From contig NZ_VTTO01000002.1 in the NCBI RefSeq assembly GCF_008364825.1, positions 496,001 to 560,000 of the forward strand: 64,000 nucleotides of DNA, in the 5' to 3' direction. Shown in pieces: positions 48,883 to 57,189 of this stretch. This stretch comes from Azospirillum sp. B21 (GTDB taxonomy: Bacteria > Pseudomonadota > Alphaproteobacteria > Azospirillales > Azospirillaceae). Within the stretch, counting starts at the first letter, position 1. Each line of letters begins with the position of its first letter. The notes beneath the pieces were generated by a model. That model was not told the origin of the DNA and did no database searches. It saw nothing but the letters and a program-made list of their open reading frames with translations. The translations under genes were made by a program, and so were the position numbers.

Positions 48883-50076
48883 ATGCACACCCACAGCGAC
48901 TGCGCCATGACCCCGGCGAGAGCGGCCGGCCGAGCTTCCGGCATGGCAAGACAGCGGATCCGACGGATCGTGCTGACCCTGCACCTGTCGCTGGGGCTCG
49001 TGGTCGGAGGGCTGCTGGCCCTGACCGCGCTGACGGGCAGTCTGCTGGTCTTCTACGTCGACATCGACCGCATGCTGACGCCGGAACTGGTGGTTCCGGC
49101 CGGGCAAAGGGATGGGCGGATGGACCCGGTGCCGCTCGACCGGGTGGTTCAGGCGTTGCGCGAGGCCCATCCGCAAAGGGCCGGCGGCTGGCGGCTGGAG
49201 CTTCCCCACGGGCCCGACCATCCGATCATGGCGCGCTACATGAAGCCGGAGGAGACGGCGGGGAAGTCCTTCGCCCCGCTGATGGTGGCGGTGAACCCCT
49301 ACAGCGGGGAGGTGCTGTCCTCCCGCTTCTGGGGGCGTACCGCCATGACATGGACCTACGATCTGCATTACCTGCTGCTGGCCGGCGACAGCGGCCGGAT
49401 GGTGCTGGCGGCGGGCGGCATCGCCAGCCTGCTGATCCTGGCCAGCGGGGTTTATCTGTGGTGGCCGGCCACCGGGAAATGGGGGCGGGCCCTGCTGCCC
49501 CGCATCCGCTCCGGCTTCGTCCGGCAGGTGTTCGACATCCATGTGCTGGCGGGCGTCTACGGCCTCGTCGTCCTGCTGCCGCTGATCGTCACCGGGGTGG
49601 TCATGGAACAGCCGGACTGGGTGAAGCCGATGGTCGAGAGGCTGTCGCCGCTGACCCCGGCGCCCGCCGTCGCGCCGGTGAAAGCAGGGACGGAGGTGGG
49701 GGCGGACGCCGCCCTGGCCGCGGCGCTCGCCCGCTTCCCGCAGGCCGAGCCGCGCTGGGTCGAGGTGCCGGCGCAAGCGGGCGGCGCCTACCACATCCGC
49801 CTGTTCCAGGCCGGCGAGCCCGGCTGGCGCTTTCCGAAGACCAGCGTCTGGGTGGACGGCGGCGGCACGATCCTGGACCTGCGCGACCCCACCCGCTGGA
49901 CCTTCGGCGACGCCTTCTTCGGCTGGCAGCATCCGCTGCACAACGGCGAATGCTTCGGCCTGTGCTGCCGCATCCTGGTGGCGGTGGCCGGCCTGCTGCC
50001 CGCGCTGCTTCTGGTCACCGGGGTGGTGCGCTGGCGGCAGAAGAAACGGCCGCGGCCGGTGGCGGCGCGGCGCTAG
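48883..50076 (+). CDS. PepSY-associated TM helix protein
   Basis: A 397-residue inner-membrane protein with four helices: LHLSLGLVVGGLLALTALTG, then MVLAAGGIASLLILASGVYL, VLAGVYGLVVLLPLIVTGVV and a last one near the C-terminus. The PepSY_TM pattern is clear: HLSLGLV..G...L.GS, GRTAMTWTYDLHYLLLAG, and FDIHVLAGVYG with haem-like or metal-binding His. The family is often iron-regulated and linked to siderophore or ferric reduction. ATG 48883 has AGGAGA 8 bases upstream. Its stop overlaps the stop of the convergent phosphatase gene (shared CTAG). Confidence 0.85.
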   Translation: MHTHSDCAMTPARAAGRASGMARQRIRRIVLTLHLSLGLVVGGLLALTALTGSLLVFYVDIDRMLTPELVVPAGQRDGRMDPVPLDRVVQALREAHPQRAGGWRLELPHGPDHPIMARYMKPEETAGKSFAPLMVAVNPYSGEVLSSRFWGRTAMTWTYDLHYLLLAGDSGRMVLAAGGIASLLILASGVYLWWPATGKWGRALLPRIRSGFVRQVFDIHVLAGVYGLVVLLPLIVTGVVMEQPDWVKPMVERLSPLTPAPAVAPVKAGTEVGADAALAAALARFPQAEPRWVEVPAQAGGAYHIRLFQAGEPGWRFPKTSVWVDGGGTILDLRDPTRWTFGDAFFGWQHPLHNGECFGLCCRILVAVAGLLPALLLVTGVVRWRQKKRPRPVAARR

Positions 50077-50540
50077 ACGGTCGGTCCGCGGGTCAGCGGG
50101 AAGCGCTGCTTGACCTTGGCCAGCAGTCCGTCGCGGACCTGCCGGTAGGCTTCCAGCATGGCGTCGCGGGTGCCGTCGACCAGGGTGGGGTCGAAGGTGT
50201 TCCAGAACTCCACGTCGCAGGCCATGGTGCGCGTCATCTCGATGGCGCGGTGCTGGGCCTCGGGTGACAGCGAGACGATCAGGTCGAAATTGGTGTCTTC
50301 CAGATCCTCGAAGGTGCGGCAGCGGTGCTTGGACAGGTCGATGCCGATCTCCTCCATCACCGCGACGGCGAAGGGATCGACCTCGTCGCCCTCGCGGACG
50401 CCGACCGAATCCACATAGACGCGCGTGCCGTGGTAATGGCGCATCATCGCCGCCGCCATCGGCGAACGGATCATGTTGTAGGTGCAGGCGAACAAGACGC
50501 TCGTCACCGGCAGGGGGGTGAGGACCGGGGTCGCCGCCAT
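50073..50540 (-). CDS. Low-molecular-weight phosphatase family protein
   Basis: A 155-residue protein with the LMW-PTP/arsenate reductase P-loop CTYNMIRS (Cys19 to Arg25, CX5R). The phosphate-binding loop and the SVGVREGDEVDPFAV segment match, and an acidic TFDPTLVDGTRDAM lies near the C-terminus. It may act on phosphotyrosine or other phosphate esters; Cys residues for an arsenate reductase relay are not obvious. It ends the hisG-hisD-UPF0262-phosphatase operon, an order conserved in alphaproteobacteria. Confidence 0.88.
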   Translation of the reverse strand: MAATPVLTPLPVTSVLFACTYNMIRSPMAAAMMRHYHGTRVYVDSVGVREGDEVDPFAVAVMEEIGIDLSKHRCRTFEDLEDTNFDLIVSLSPEAQHRAIEMTRTMACDVEFWNTFDPTLVDGTRDAMLEAYRQVRDGLLAKVKQRFPLTRGPTV

Positions 50541-50562
50541 GGCCTTGCGCCGCCCGTGCCCG

Positions 50563-51048
50563 TCAGCCGCGAATGTGCAGGACGCAGATCAGCGTGAACA
50601 GCCGGCGCGCGGTCTGCAGGTCCATCTCCACCTTGCCGGCCAGCCGTTCGCGCAGCATCTCGGACCCCTCGTTGTGCAGGCCGCGGCGGCCCATGTCGAT
50701 GGCTTCGATCTGCGAGGGCGTCGACCGCTTGATGGCGGCGTAGTAGCTCTCGCAGATCAGGAAGTAATCGCGGACGATCGACCGGAAGCCGGTGATCGGA
50801 AGCATCAGCCGGTCGAGTTCGCTGTTGTCCTCGCGCCGGATGTCGAAGACCAGCCGGTTGTCCTCGATCGACAGGTGCAGATGGTACGGCCCGTCCTCCG
50901 CGAACTCGCAGGGACAGAACTCGTTGTCCTCCAGCAGGTCGAAGATGGCGACGGCACGCTCATGCTCCACCTCGGGCTTGTGGCGGACGACACTCCGCTC
51001 GTCGAGCGTCACATGGGTGATGCGCCGCTTGCTTTTCGCCGTCGTCAC
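50563..51048 (-). CDS. UPF0262 family protein
   Basis: A 161-residue conserved alphaproteobacterial protein of unknown function. Blocks typical of UPF0262: [38 protein letters not shown], and [20 protein letters not shown]. It starts at GTG 51048 with GGGAGG just upstream. It is located between hisD and the phosphatase, as in related genomes. No catalytic motif seen. Confidence 0.9.
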   Translation of the reverse strand: MTTAKSKRRITHVTLDERSVVRHKPEVEHERAVAIFDLLEDNEFCPCEFAEDGPYHLHLSIEDNRLVFDIRREDNSELDRLMLPITGFRSIVRDYFLICESYYAAIKRSTPSQIEAIDMGRRGLHNEGSEMLRERLAGKVEMDLQTARRLFTLICVLHIRG

Positions 51049-51083
51049 GCCCCGCCTCCCCCGCAATCCCGGATTTATCGCCT

Positions 51084-52388
51084 TTAGTCTTTGTAACCCG
51101 GCAGCCGCTGCGCGACCGAGCGCGCATGCGCCTCCAGCCCCTCGGCCATCGCCAGCGTCACCGCCGCCGGGCCGATGGCCCTGAGGCTGTCGGCGTCGCA
51201 GGCGACGAAGGTCGTCCGCTTCATGAAGTCCAGCACGTTGAGGCCGGAGGAGAAGCGGGCGCTGCGCGCCGTCGGCAGCACATGGTTGGGGCCTGCGACA
51301 TAATCGCCGATGGCCTCCGGCGTATAACGGCCGAGGAAGATGGCGCCGGCATTGCGGATCTTCGCCGCCAGCGCGTCCGGACCCTCGACGGCCAGTTCCA
51401 GATGCTCCGGCGCCAGCCGGTCGACCAGGGCCGGCGCGTCGGCCGTCAGGTCGCCGACCAGGACGATGGCGCCATGCTCGCGCCAGCTTTCGCCGGCGAT
51501 TGCCGTGCGCGGCAGCGTCTCCAGATGCCTGTCGACCGCCGCCGCGACCGCGTCGGCGAAGGCGGCATCGTCGGTGATCAGGATCGACTGGGCCGAGGTG
51601 TCGTGTTCGGCCTGCGACAGCAGGTCCATGGCGATCCAGGCCGGATCGTTGCGGCCATCGGCCACCACCAGGATTTCCGACGGGCCGGCGATGCTGTCGA
51701 TGCCGACGAGGCCGTAGACCTGACGCTTGGCGGCGGCGACAAAGGCGTTGCCGGGGCCGACGATCTTGTCGACCGGCCGGATCGTCGCCGTGCCGTGGGC
51801 CAGCGCCGCAACCGCCTGGGCGCCGCCGATGCGGTAGATCTCGTCGATGCCGCAGCGCTTGGCGGCGGCCAGCACCAGCGGGTTGATCGCCCCGTCCGGC
51901 GTCGGCACCACCATGACGACGCGCTCGACACCCGCCACCTTGGCCGGCAGGGCGTTCATCAGCACCGAGGACGGGTAGGAGGCGGTGCCGCCCGGCACAT
52001 AGAGGCCGACGGCGCCGACCGGCGTCCAGCGCGCGCCCAGCCGTACCCCGGCGGCGTCGCGATAGTCGGTGACCTCCGGGATCTGGCGGCGGTGGAACTC
52101 CTCGATCCGCGCGGCGGCGAGGTCCAGCGCCTCCAGCGTGTCGGCGGAGCATTTGGCCGTGGCGGCGTCGATCTCGTCCTGGCCGATGCGCAGGGTGTCG
52201 GCCGTCAGGGTCTGGCGGTCCCAACGGGCGGTGTAGTCGATCAGGGCGTCGTCGCCGCGCGTGCGGACCTGATCGATGACACCGGCGACAAGCGTCTGGA
52301 CATCCTCGCTTGCCTCGCGCTTGGCGTGCAGCAGCGCCTCGAACCCGGCGGCGAATTCCGCGTCGCGAATATCAAGCCTGACGGGCAT
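51084..52388 (-). CDS. hisD: Histidinol dehydrogenase
   Basis: A 434-residue enzyme for the last two steps of histidine synthesis, oxidising L-histidinol to L-histidine with NAD+ and a bound zinc. Motifs: [44 protein letters not shown] with zinc and catalytic residues, and LAPEHLEL with the active Glu-His pair. It overlaps hisG by 17 bases. Confidence 0.97.
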   Translation of the reverse strand: MPVRLDIRDAEFAAGFEALLHAKREASEDVQTLVAGVIDQVRTRGDDALIDYTARWDRQTLTADTLRIGQDEIDAATAKCSADTLEALDLAAARIEEFHRRQIPEVTDYRDAAGVRLGARWTPVGAVGLYVPGGTASYPSSVLMNALPAKVAGVERVVMVVPTPDGAINPLVLAAAKRCGIDEIYRIGGAQAVAALAHGTATIRPVDKIVGPGNAFVAAAKRQVYGLVGIDSIAGPSEILVVADGRNDPAWIAMDLLSQAEHDTSAQSILITDDAAFADAVAAAVDRHLETLPRTAIAGESWREHGAIVLVGDLTADAPALVDRLAPEHLELAVEGPDALAAKIRNAGAIFLGRYTPEAIGDYVAGPNHVLPTARSARFSSGLNVLDFMKRTTFVACDADSLRAIGPAAVTLAMAEGLEAHARSVAQRLPGYKD

Positions 52389-53049
52389 TCACCGCCTCCC
52401 GGAACTTGTCGATCCACTGAGAAATCTCGGCCGTCCGCGTCTTGAAGGCAGCGCGGTTGACGATCAGGCGCGAGGTGACGTCGGCGATATGCTCCACCTC
52501 CACCAGCCCGTTGGCCTTCAGCGTCGACCCGGTGGAGACCAGATCGACGATGCGGCGGCACAGGCCCAGTGTCGGGGCCAGTTCCATCGCGCCGTTCAGC
52601 TTGACGCATTCGGCCTGGACGCCGCGGGCGGCGAAATGGCGCTTCGTCACCTCCGGATATTTGGTGGCGACGCGCACATGGCTCCACCGCGACGGATCGT
52701 CGCCCTCCATCATCTCCACCGGCTCGGCGACCGACAGGCGGCAGGCGCCGATGCCGAGGTCGAGCGGCGCGTAGATCTCCGGATAGTCGAATTCCATCAG
52801 CACGTCGTTGCCCGCCACGCCCAGATGGGCGGCGCCGAAGGCGACGAAGGTCGCCACGTCGAAGGACCGGACGCGGATGATGCTGAGGTTCGGCACATTG
52901 GTGGCGAAGCGCAGGAGCCGGCTCTTGTCGTCGTCGAAGGCCGGCTCCGGATGGATGCCGGCATGGGACAGCAGCGGGCGCAGCTCCTTCAGGATGCGGC
53001 CCTTGGGCAGGGCCAGCACCAGTTGGTCATCGACCGGTGCGGCCGTCAT
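52372..53049 (-). CDS. hisG: ATP phosphoribosyltransferase, short form
   Basis: A 225-residue short-form HisG, catalysing the first step of histidine synthesis from ATP and PRPP. The N-terminal [18 protein letters not shown] and the PRPP site ETRI-like EIV region ([20 protein letters not shown]) are clear; the C-terminal regulatory domain of long HisG is absent. Short HisG needs the HisRS-like HisZ partner, not in this window. ATG 53049 is used, but TTG 53091 has GAGGAG 6 bases upstream and GTG 53064 is also possible. Confidence 0.93.
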   Translation of the reverse strand: MTAAPVDDQLVLALPKGRILKELRPLLSHAGIHPEPAFDDDKSRLLRFATNVPNLSIIRVRSFDVATFVAFGAAHLGVAGNDVLMEFDYPEIYAPLDLGIGACRLSVAEPVEMMEGDDPSRWSHVRVATKYPEVTKRHFAARGVQAECVKLNGAMELAPTLGLCRRIVDLVSTGSTLKANGLVEVEHIADVTSRLIVNRAAFKTRTAEISQWIDKFREAVNARQA

Positions 53050-53355
53050 CGCTGCGGCAGTCACCCCTTGGGCGCTGGGATCGGCGGACAAAACACTCTC
53101 CTCGCATCGCTCGCCGGGGCAGTGTGCAGGCCCCGGATGAACCATCGACGCGATAGATAGCACATTCCGCGCGCCCGTCACCTGTCGCTGTGGCGCCTCG
53201 CATCGTCAGCGCGGCCCGGTAGCCGCCGGCGGCTGCGGCACGACGGCGGCAGGTTGCCGGTGTGTGGTTACAATTTGACTCAGAAAATCCATCCATGGGG
53301 GTATCTGAAGAACTTATACAATTTTCGTCCATTCACTTTAAGGAACATCAGAACA
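53050..53355. promoter_or_regulatory. hisG / secreted protein divergent region
   Basis: About 300 bases. The half nearest the secreted-protein gene is notably AT-rich for this genome. TTGACT at 53276-53281 and a TATACA at about 53317 are candidate promoter elements but their spacing is not canonical together. The hisG side holds alternative start codons for hisG. No further gene is seen. Confidence 0.35.
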
Positions 53356-54612
53356 ATGATTGCGTCGCTTCATCCCATTTCCCGCGGCGCCGGCCGGCCG
53401 GCCATTCTGACGGCCCTCGCCCTCGCGCTTTCCGCCGCCCCCATGGCCGCCATTGCCGCCTCGTCCACGTCCTCCGGCAGTTGCACCTATCCGCAGAGCG
53501 GTTCGGTGTCGCTGGCGCTCAGTTCGGGCGCATCGTCGGTTCTGAACGGGTACATGATCGACATCGCGGTGCTCGACGCGAACAACGCGGCATCGGCCGG
53601 CACCCAGCCGGTGATGGTCGACACCGGCTCCACCGGCCTTGCCCTGCCGTCCGGCAAGGTTCCGGCCAGCGTCTGGAACGCCTCCACCCAGACGACCCAG
53701 ATCGCCTATTCCAGCTCCGGCAATTACTACGCCGGCAAGAACGTCAAGGCGGCGATCGCCCTGCCGCTGAGCGGCGGCGGCTATACCAACACCGCGCCGG
53801 TCGACATCATCGCCACCAGCTGCCATTGCCAGGTGACCTCGGTCGCGCCGACCAGCACCGCCACGGTCGATCCGAACAACTGCGCCAGCTATGAAGGCAC
53901 TGCCCCGGTCGGTGGCAAGGCCGGAACCAGCCTGGCGAACTGCGCCAAGGTCAGCGACGGCTTCGGCATGATCGGCGTCGGCTTCGACCGCGGCCAGTCG
54001 CCGACCACCGCCAACAACCCCTTCCTGAACGTGCCGGCCGCGGCGCATTCCGGCTATGTCTTCACCCAGCAGGGCATCGCCATCGGCCTGACCCAGGCGA
54101 ACACCAGCGGGTTCCAGACGGTTCAGCTGACCCAGCTGTCGCCGCAGCCGACGACCGGCGGCACGGTGTGGAACGGGGCAACCACCTGCATCACGCTGAA
54201 GGATTCGAAGGGAACCGCGTTGGGTGCCCCGCTCTGCGGCAGCACTCTGGTGGATACCGGCCTGGACTACATGTTCATGGCCTTTGCCGACAGCGCCCGG
54301 CCGGCAGGCTCCGTGGACAATGTCACCGTGAACGTGCCCCAGCCCGGCGGCGGAACCAAGCCGGTGAGCGAGACCATCGTTACCCCCGGCCTGACCATGG
54401 AACTGACCGTGGCGGGCACCACGCTGAACCCGACCCTGACCGCACAGCTGAATCCGCCGAAGGTGGTGCTGCCGCTCGACCAGTCCCAGGCGACCTGGAT
54501 CGAGCCGAGCAACGGCAACTTCATCAACACCGGCCGGCATTGGCTGAGCAAGGTCGACTATCTGTTCGACCAGTCCTGCGGCCTGATCGGCTTCAAGCAG
54601 ATCGCGCAGTAA
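53356..54612 (+). CDS. Secreted aspartic-protease-like protein (two DTG motifs)
   Basis: A 418-residue protein with a signal peptide (cleavage after AIA near residue 34). The mature part carries VMVDTGSTGLALP with Asp89 and, 211 residues later, STLVDTGLDYMFM with Asp300. A Gly-rich GMIGVGF lies between them, comparable to the hydrophobic-hydrophobic-Gly that follows each half in pepsins. There are eight Cys, an even number suited to disulfides. This is the layout of a two-lobed aspartic protease (A1-like), rare in bacteria; DUF3443-like secreted proteins share such motifs. Activity is not proven. Composition rich in Ser, Thr and Asn and the AT-rich upstream region hint at a different history from its neighbours. 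AAGGAA lies 11 bases upstream. Confidence 0.65.
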   Translation: MIASLHPISRGAGRPAILTALALALSAAPMAAIAASSTSSGSCTYPQSGSVSLALSSGASSVLNGYMIDIAVLDANNAASAGTQPVMVDTGSTGLALPSGKVPASVWNASTQTTQIAYSSSGNYYAGKNVKAAIALPLSGGGYTNTAPVDIIATSCHCQVTSVAPTSTATVDPNNCASYEGTAPVGGKAGTSLANCAKVSDGFGMIGVGFDRGQSPTTANNPFLNVPAAAHSGYVFTQQGIAIGLTQANTSGFQTVQLTQLSPQPTTGGTVWNGATTCITLKDSKGTALGAPLCGSTLVDTGLDYMFMAFADSARPAGSVDNVTVNVPQPGGGTKPVSETIVTPGLTMELTVAGTTLNPTLTAQLNPPKVVLPLDQSQATWIEPSNGNFINTGRHWLSKVDYLFDQSCGLIGFKQIAQ

Positions 54613-54626
54613 CCGGCACCGTCCAG

Positions 54627-54660
54627 GCGCGGCGGTCCCAAAGGTCGCCGCGCATTTTCT
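54627..54660 (+). terminator. Rho-independent terminator after the DTG protein
   Basis: GCGCGGCG (54627-54634) pairs with CGCCGCGC (54646-54653) around 11 bases, followed by ATTTTCT. It is 14 bases after the stop codon. Confidence 0.85.
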
Positions 54661-54711
54661 CAATAATAAATGTGAAATGTGGGAAACTACACAATCTGTG
54701 AAAAATTCGGG

Positions 54712-54740
54712 TTGACCCAATACCGATTCACGGGATAGAG
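54712..54740 (+). promoter_or_regulatory. Candidate promoter of the leader-peptide/met operon
   Basis: TTGACC at 54712-54717 and GATAGA at 54734-54739 (16 bases apart) lie about 120 bases before the leader peptide. The preceding AT-rich stretch has two TGTGAAA copies (54671-54677, 54698-54704), possible regulator sites. Low certainty. Confidence 0.3.
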
Positions 54741-54865
54741 ATTATCCATCGGACGCCCCGCCGGGGCATCCCGCGGCAATTTGACTTCTGCAGCTTGCGC
54801 CGCGTCACCAAACGCTAAAGCGCCACGATACCGGTCGTGGACCTCTTCAAGAAGGAGAGACCGGA

Positions 54866-54952
54866 ATGACCTCGCGAGTTTCCGCACCCCCATCCGTGCT
54901 TCGGACCGCTTTTCCGGCCTGCATGATGCGACAGGGCCTGTGTTGCTGCTGA
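54866..54952 (+). CDS. 28-residue leader peptide ending in Cys-Cys-Cys
   Basis: A complete 29-codon frame translates as MTSRVSAPPSVLRTAFPACM followed by MRQGLCCC and TGA. AAGGAG at 54852-54857 lies 8 bases before the ATG, one of the best ribosome sites in the window. Three consecutive Cys codons (TGT TGC TGC) abut the stop and are covered by a hairpin. It precedes a small ORF and a metQ-metN-metI-metQ transporter operon. Polycysteine leader ORFs act as cysteine-responsive attenuators in mycobacteria. A similar role here is an inference, but the placement and ribosome site make chance unlikely. Confidence 0.6.
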   Translation: MTSRVSAPPSVLRTAFPACMMRQGLCCC

Positions 54953-54978
54953 TCCCGCAGCCTCAAGACACAGAGCCC
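54934..54978 (+). promoter_or_regulatory. Hairpin overlapping the leader Cys codons
   Basis: GGGCCTGTGT (54934-54943) pairs with ACACAG-A-GCCC (54968-54978, one bulged A). Inside, GCTGC (54945-54949) pairs with GCAGC (54957-54961). The stem contains the Cys codons and leader stop, so a ribosome paused there would disrupt it. No T run follows, so a rho-dependent or translational mechanism would be needed. Confidence 0.5.
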
Positions 54979-55065
54979 ATTCCGCACATCCGCCAGTCCT
55001 GAACACAGCCGCGCCGCCGCCCCGCCATGCCGAGGGCCAGCCGCGCGACAGGGGAGAATCTCGCC

Positions 55066-55266
55066 ATGTCCCACGCCAGCGCCTACGCCATCGAAGTCCA
55101 GGGCCGGTCCGCCGGAATCGTCGTCGCCGAGCGCGGCGGCTTCACCTTCTTCGTGTCCGATTGGGCTTTCCGCGATCTCGACCGCCGCGTCTTCCGCAAT
55201 GTCGGACAGGCCCAGCGCGCCGCCCACCAGCATTACAGCCGGCTGCCGGACACCCGCCGCCGCTGA
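55066..55266 (+). CDS. Small hypothetical protein upstream of metQ
   Basis: A 66-residue protein starting MSHASAYAIEVQGRSAGIVV with a central FTFFVSDWAFRDLDRR and a basic C-terminus. It resembles the small, SRPBCC-free, beta-strand-plus-helix proteins of unknown function seen in alphaproteobacteria, but I cannot assign a family. GGGGAG lies 9 bases before ATG 55066. It sits between the Cys leader peptide and metQ and is probably part of the same transcript. Confidence 0.6.
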   Translation: MSHASAYAIEVQGRSAGIVVAERGGFTFFVSDWAFRDLDRRVFRNVGQAQRAAHQHYSRLPDTRRR

Positions 55267-55312
55267 GCCCGCATCAAGAAACCTGCCGCCCAAAATCCTG
55301 AGGAAAGACTCG

Positions 55313-56092
55313 ATGAAGCGCATCCTGATGTCGGTGGCCGTCGCCGCCGGCCTGCTGACCGCCGCGACCTCCGCCTTCGCCGCTCCGCTGAAGCTGGGCG
55401 TGTCGGCCGGCCCCTACGGTGAAATTCTCGAATTCACCGCCAAGCTGGCCGCCAAGGAGGGCATCGAGGCCCAGGTGATCGAATTCACCGACTGGAACAT
55501 GCCGAACGCGGCGCTCCAGGCCGGCGACATCGACGCCAACAACTTCCAGCACCAGCCCTTCCTCGACAACCAGGTGAAGCAGCGCGGCTACGACATCGTC
55601 TCCGTCGCCAAGAGCGTCGTGGTGCCGATGGGCGTCTACAGCAGCAAGGTGAAGGCGCTGGCCGACCTGAAGCCGGGCGCGTCGGTGTCGATCCCCAACG
55701 ACCCCACCAACGGCGCCCGCGCCCTGTTCCTGCTGGCCAAGGCCGGCGTGATCGGGCTGAAGGAGGGCGCCGGCCTGAACACCACCATCGCCGATGTCGT
55801 GAATCCGAAGGGCATCAAGCTGGTGGAACTGGACGCCGCCCAGCTTCCGCGTTCGCTCGACGACGTGGATGCGTCGGTCATCACCCTCAACTATGCCGTG
55901 CTGGCCGGGCTGGAGCCGAAGAAGGCGCTGGTGCTGGAGGATGACCAGTCGAAGTGGAACCTGGTCTGGGCGGTCCGCAAGGATCGCATGGAAGACCCGA
56001 CGATCAAGCGCTTCATTGCGCTGTATCGTTCGCCCGAAGTGCGGCAGTTTATCGAAACGCGCTTCAACGGTTCCATCATTCCGACTTGGTGA
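55313..56092 (+). CDS. metQ: MetQ/NlpA family ABC receptor (first copy)
   Basis: A 259-residue periplasmic methionine-type receptor. A signal peptide is cleaved after AFA near residue 23; there is no lipobox. Family motifs are IEFTDWNMPNAALQAGDIDA, NNFQHQPFLDNQ, SVSIPNDPTNGARAL and ELDAAQLPRSLDDVDAS. AGGAAA lies about 8 bases upstream. Its gene starts the transporter operon and is followed by metN, metI and a second metQ. Substrate may be D/L-methionine or another sulfur compound. Confidence 0.92.
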   Translation: MKRILMSVAVAAGLLTAATSAFAAPLKLGVSAGPYGEILEFTAKLAAKEGIEAQVIEFTDWNMPNAALQAGDIDANNFQHQPFLDNQVKQRGYDIVSVAKSVVVPMGVYSSKVKALADLKPGASVSIPNDPTNGARALFLLAKAGVIGLKEGAGLNTTIADVVNPKGIKLVELDAAQLPRSLDDVDASVITLNYAVLAGLEPKKALVLEDDQSKWNLVWAVRKDRMEDPTIKRFIALYRSPEVRQFIETRFNGSIIPTW

Positions 56093-56136
56093 GGGGGCTG
56101 GGGGGACGCTGGACGTCCCCTTTTGCCGAATAAAAG

Positions 56137-57189
56137 ATGATAACGCTAACAAACATTCGCAAGACTTACGCCGCCCGCGGCGGCGGGGCTCCGGTCCACG
56201 CGCTGGCCGACATCGACCTGACCATCGGACGCGGCGAGGTCTTCGGGATCATCGGCCGGTCGGGTGCCGGCAAGTCCACCCTGCTGCGGACGGTCAACTT
56301 GCTGGAAAGCCCGACCTCGGGCAGCGTCACGGTCGACGGGGTGGAGATGACCACCCTGTCGGCGGCGGAACTGCGGCAGGCCCGCCATTCCATCGGCATG
56401 ATCTTCCAGCATTTCAACCTGCTGTCCTCGCGCACCGTCTTCGACAATGTGGCGCTGCCGCTGGAACTGGCCGGCATGGCCAAGGCGGAGATCGGCCGGA
56501 CGGTGGAGCCGCTGCTCGACCTCGTCGGGCTGGCCGACAAGCGCAACCGCTACCCGGCGGAGCTGTCGGGCGGGCAGAAGCAGCGCGTCGGCATCGCCCG
56601 CGCGCTGGCCAGCAAGCCGAAGGTGCTGCTGTCGGACGAGGCGACCTCGGCGCTCGACCCGGAGACGACGACGCAGATCCTGCATCTGCTGGGCGACATC
56701 AACCGCCGGCTCGGCCTGACCATCGTGCTGATTACCCACGAGATCGCCGTGATCAAGGAGATCTGCCACAAGGTGGCGGTGATGGAAGGCGGCCGGGTGA
56801 TCGAGCAGGGACCGGTCTTCGACATCTTCGCCCATCCCAGGCATCCGACCACCCGCAGCTTCGTCGATCCCGTCATCAACCGCGGGATTCCCGACAGCCT
56901 GCGCGACCGGCTGGCGCCCCAGCCCGGCTTGGGGAGCAACCCGGTGCTGCGCATCACCTTCACCGGCGAGAAGGCGACCACCCCGGTCATCAGCGCCATC
57001 AGCCGGCAGCTGAACCTGGACCTGAACATCTGGCACGGCCAGATCGACGAGATTCAGGGCGCGCCCTTCGGCACGCTGGTGGTGGAGGCGCTGGGCGACA
57101 CCGCCAAGGTCGAAGCCGCCATCGCGCTGGTGAAAGAGAACAATCTGGGCGTCGAGGTGTTGGGCCATGCTCTCCCCGCAAATCATTGA
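56137..57189 (+). CDS. metN: Methionine-type ABC transporter ATPase
   Basis: A 350-residue ATPase: Walker A GRSGAGKST, Q-loop IFQHFNLLSSRT, signature ELSGGQKQRVGIARAL, Walker B VLLSDEATSALD, switch THEIAVIKEICHKVAVM. After residue 265 comes the NIL domain (ITFTGEKATTPVISAISRQ), which binds methionine and inhibits transport allosterically in the MetNI family. It overlaps metI by 23 bases. Confidence 0.95.
   Translation: MITLTNIRKTYAARGGGAPVHALADIDLTIGRGEVFGIIGRSGAGKSTLLRTVNLLESPTSGSVTVDGVEMTTLSAAELRQARHSIGMIFQHFNLLSSRTVFDNVALPLELAGMAKAEIGRTVEPLLDLVGLADKRNRYPAELSGGQKQRVGIARALASKPKVLLSDEATSALDPETTTQILHLLGDINRRLGLTIVLITHEIAVIKEICHKVAVMEGGRVIEQGPVFDIFAHPRHPTTRSFVDPVINRGIPDSLRDRLAPQPGLGSNPVLRITFTGEKATTPVISAISRQLNLDLNIWHGQIDEIQGAPFGTLVVEALGDTAKVEAAIALVKENNLGVEVLGHALPANH

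Noticed and set aside
54613..55312. A SAM riboswitch upstream of the metQ operon
   Set aside because: I could not recognise the conserved pseudoknot or K-turn elements of SAM-I, SAM-II or SAM/SAH riboswitches; the Cys-leader hairpin explains the structure better.
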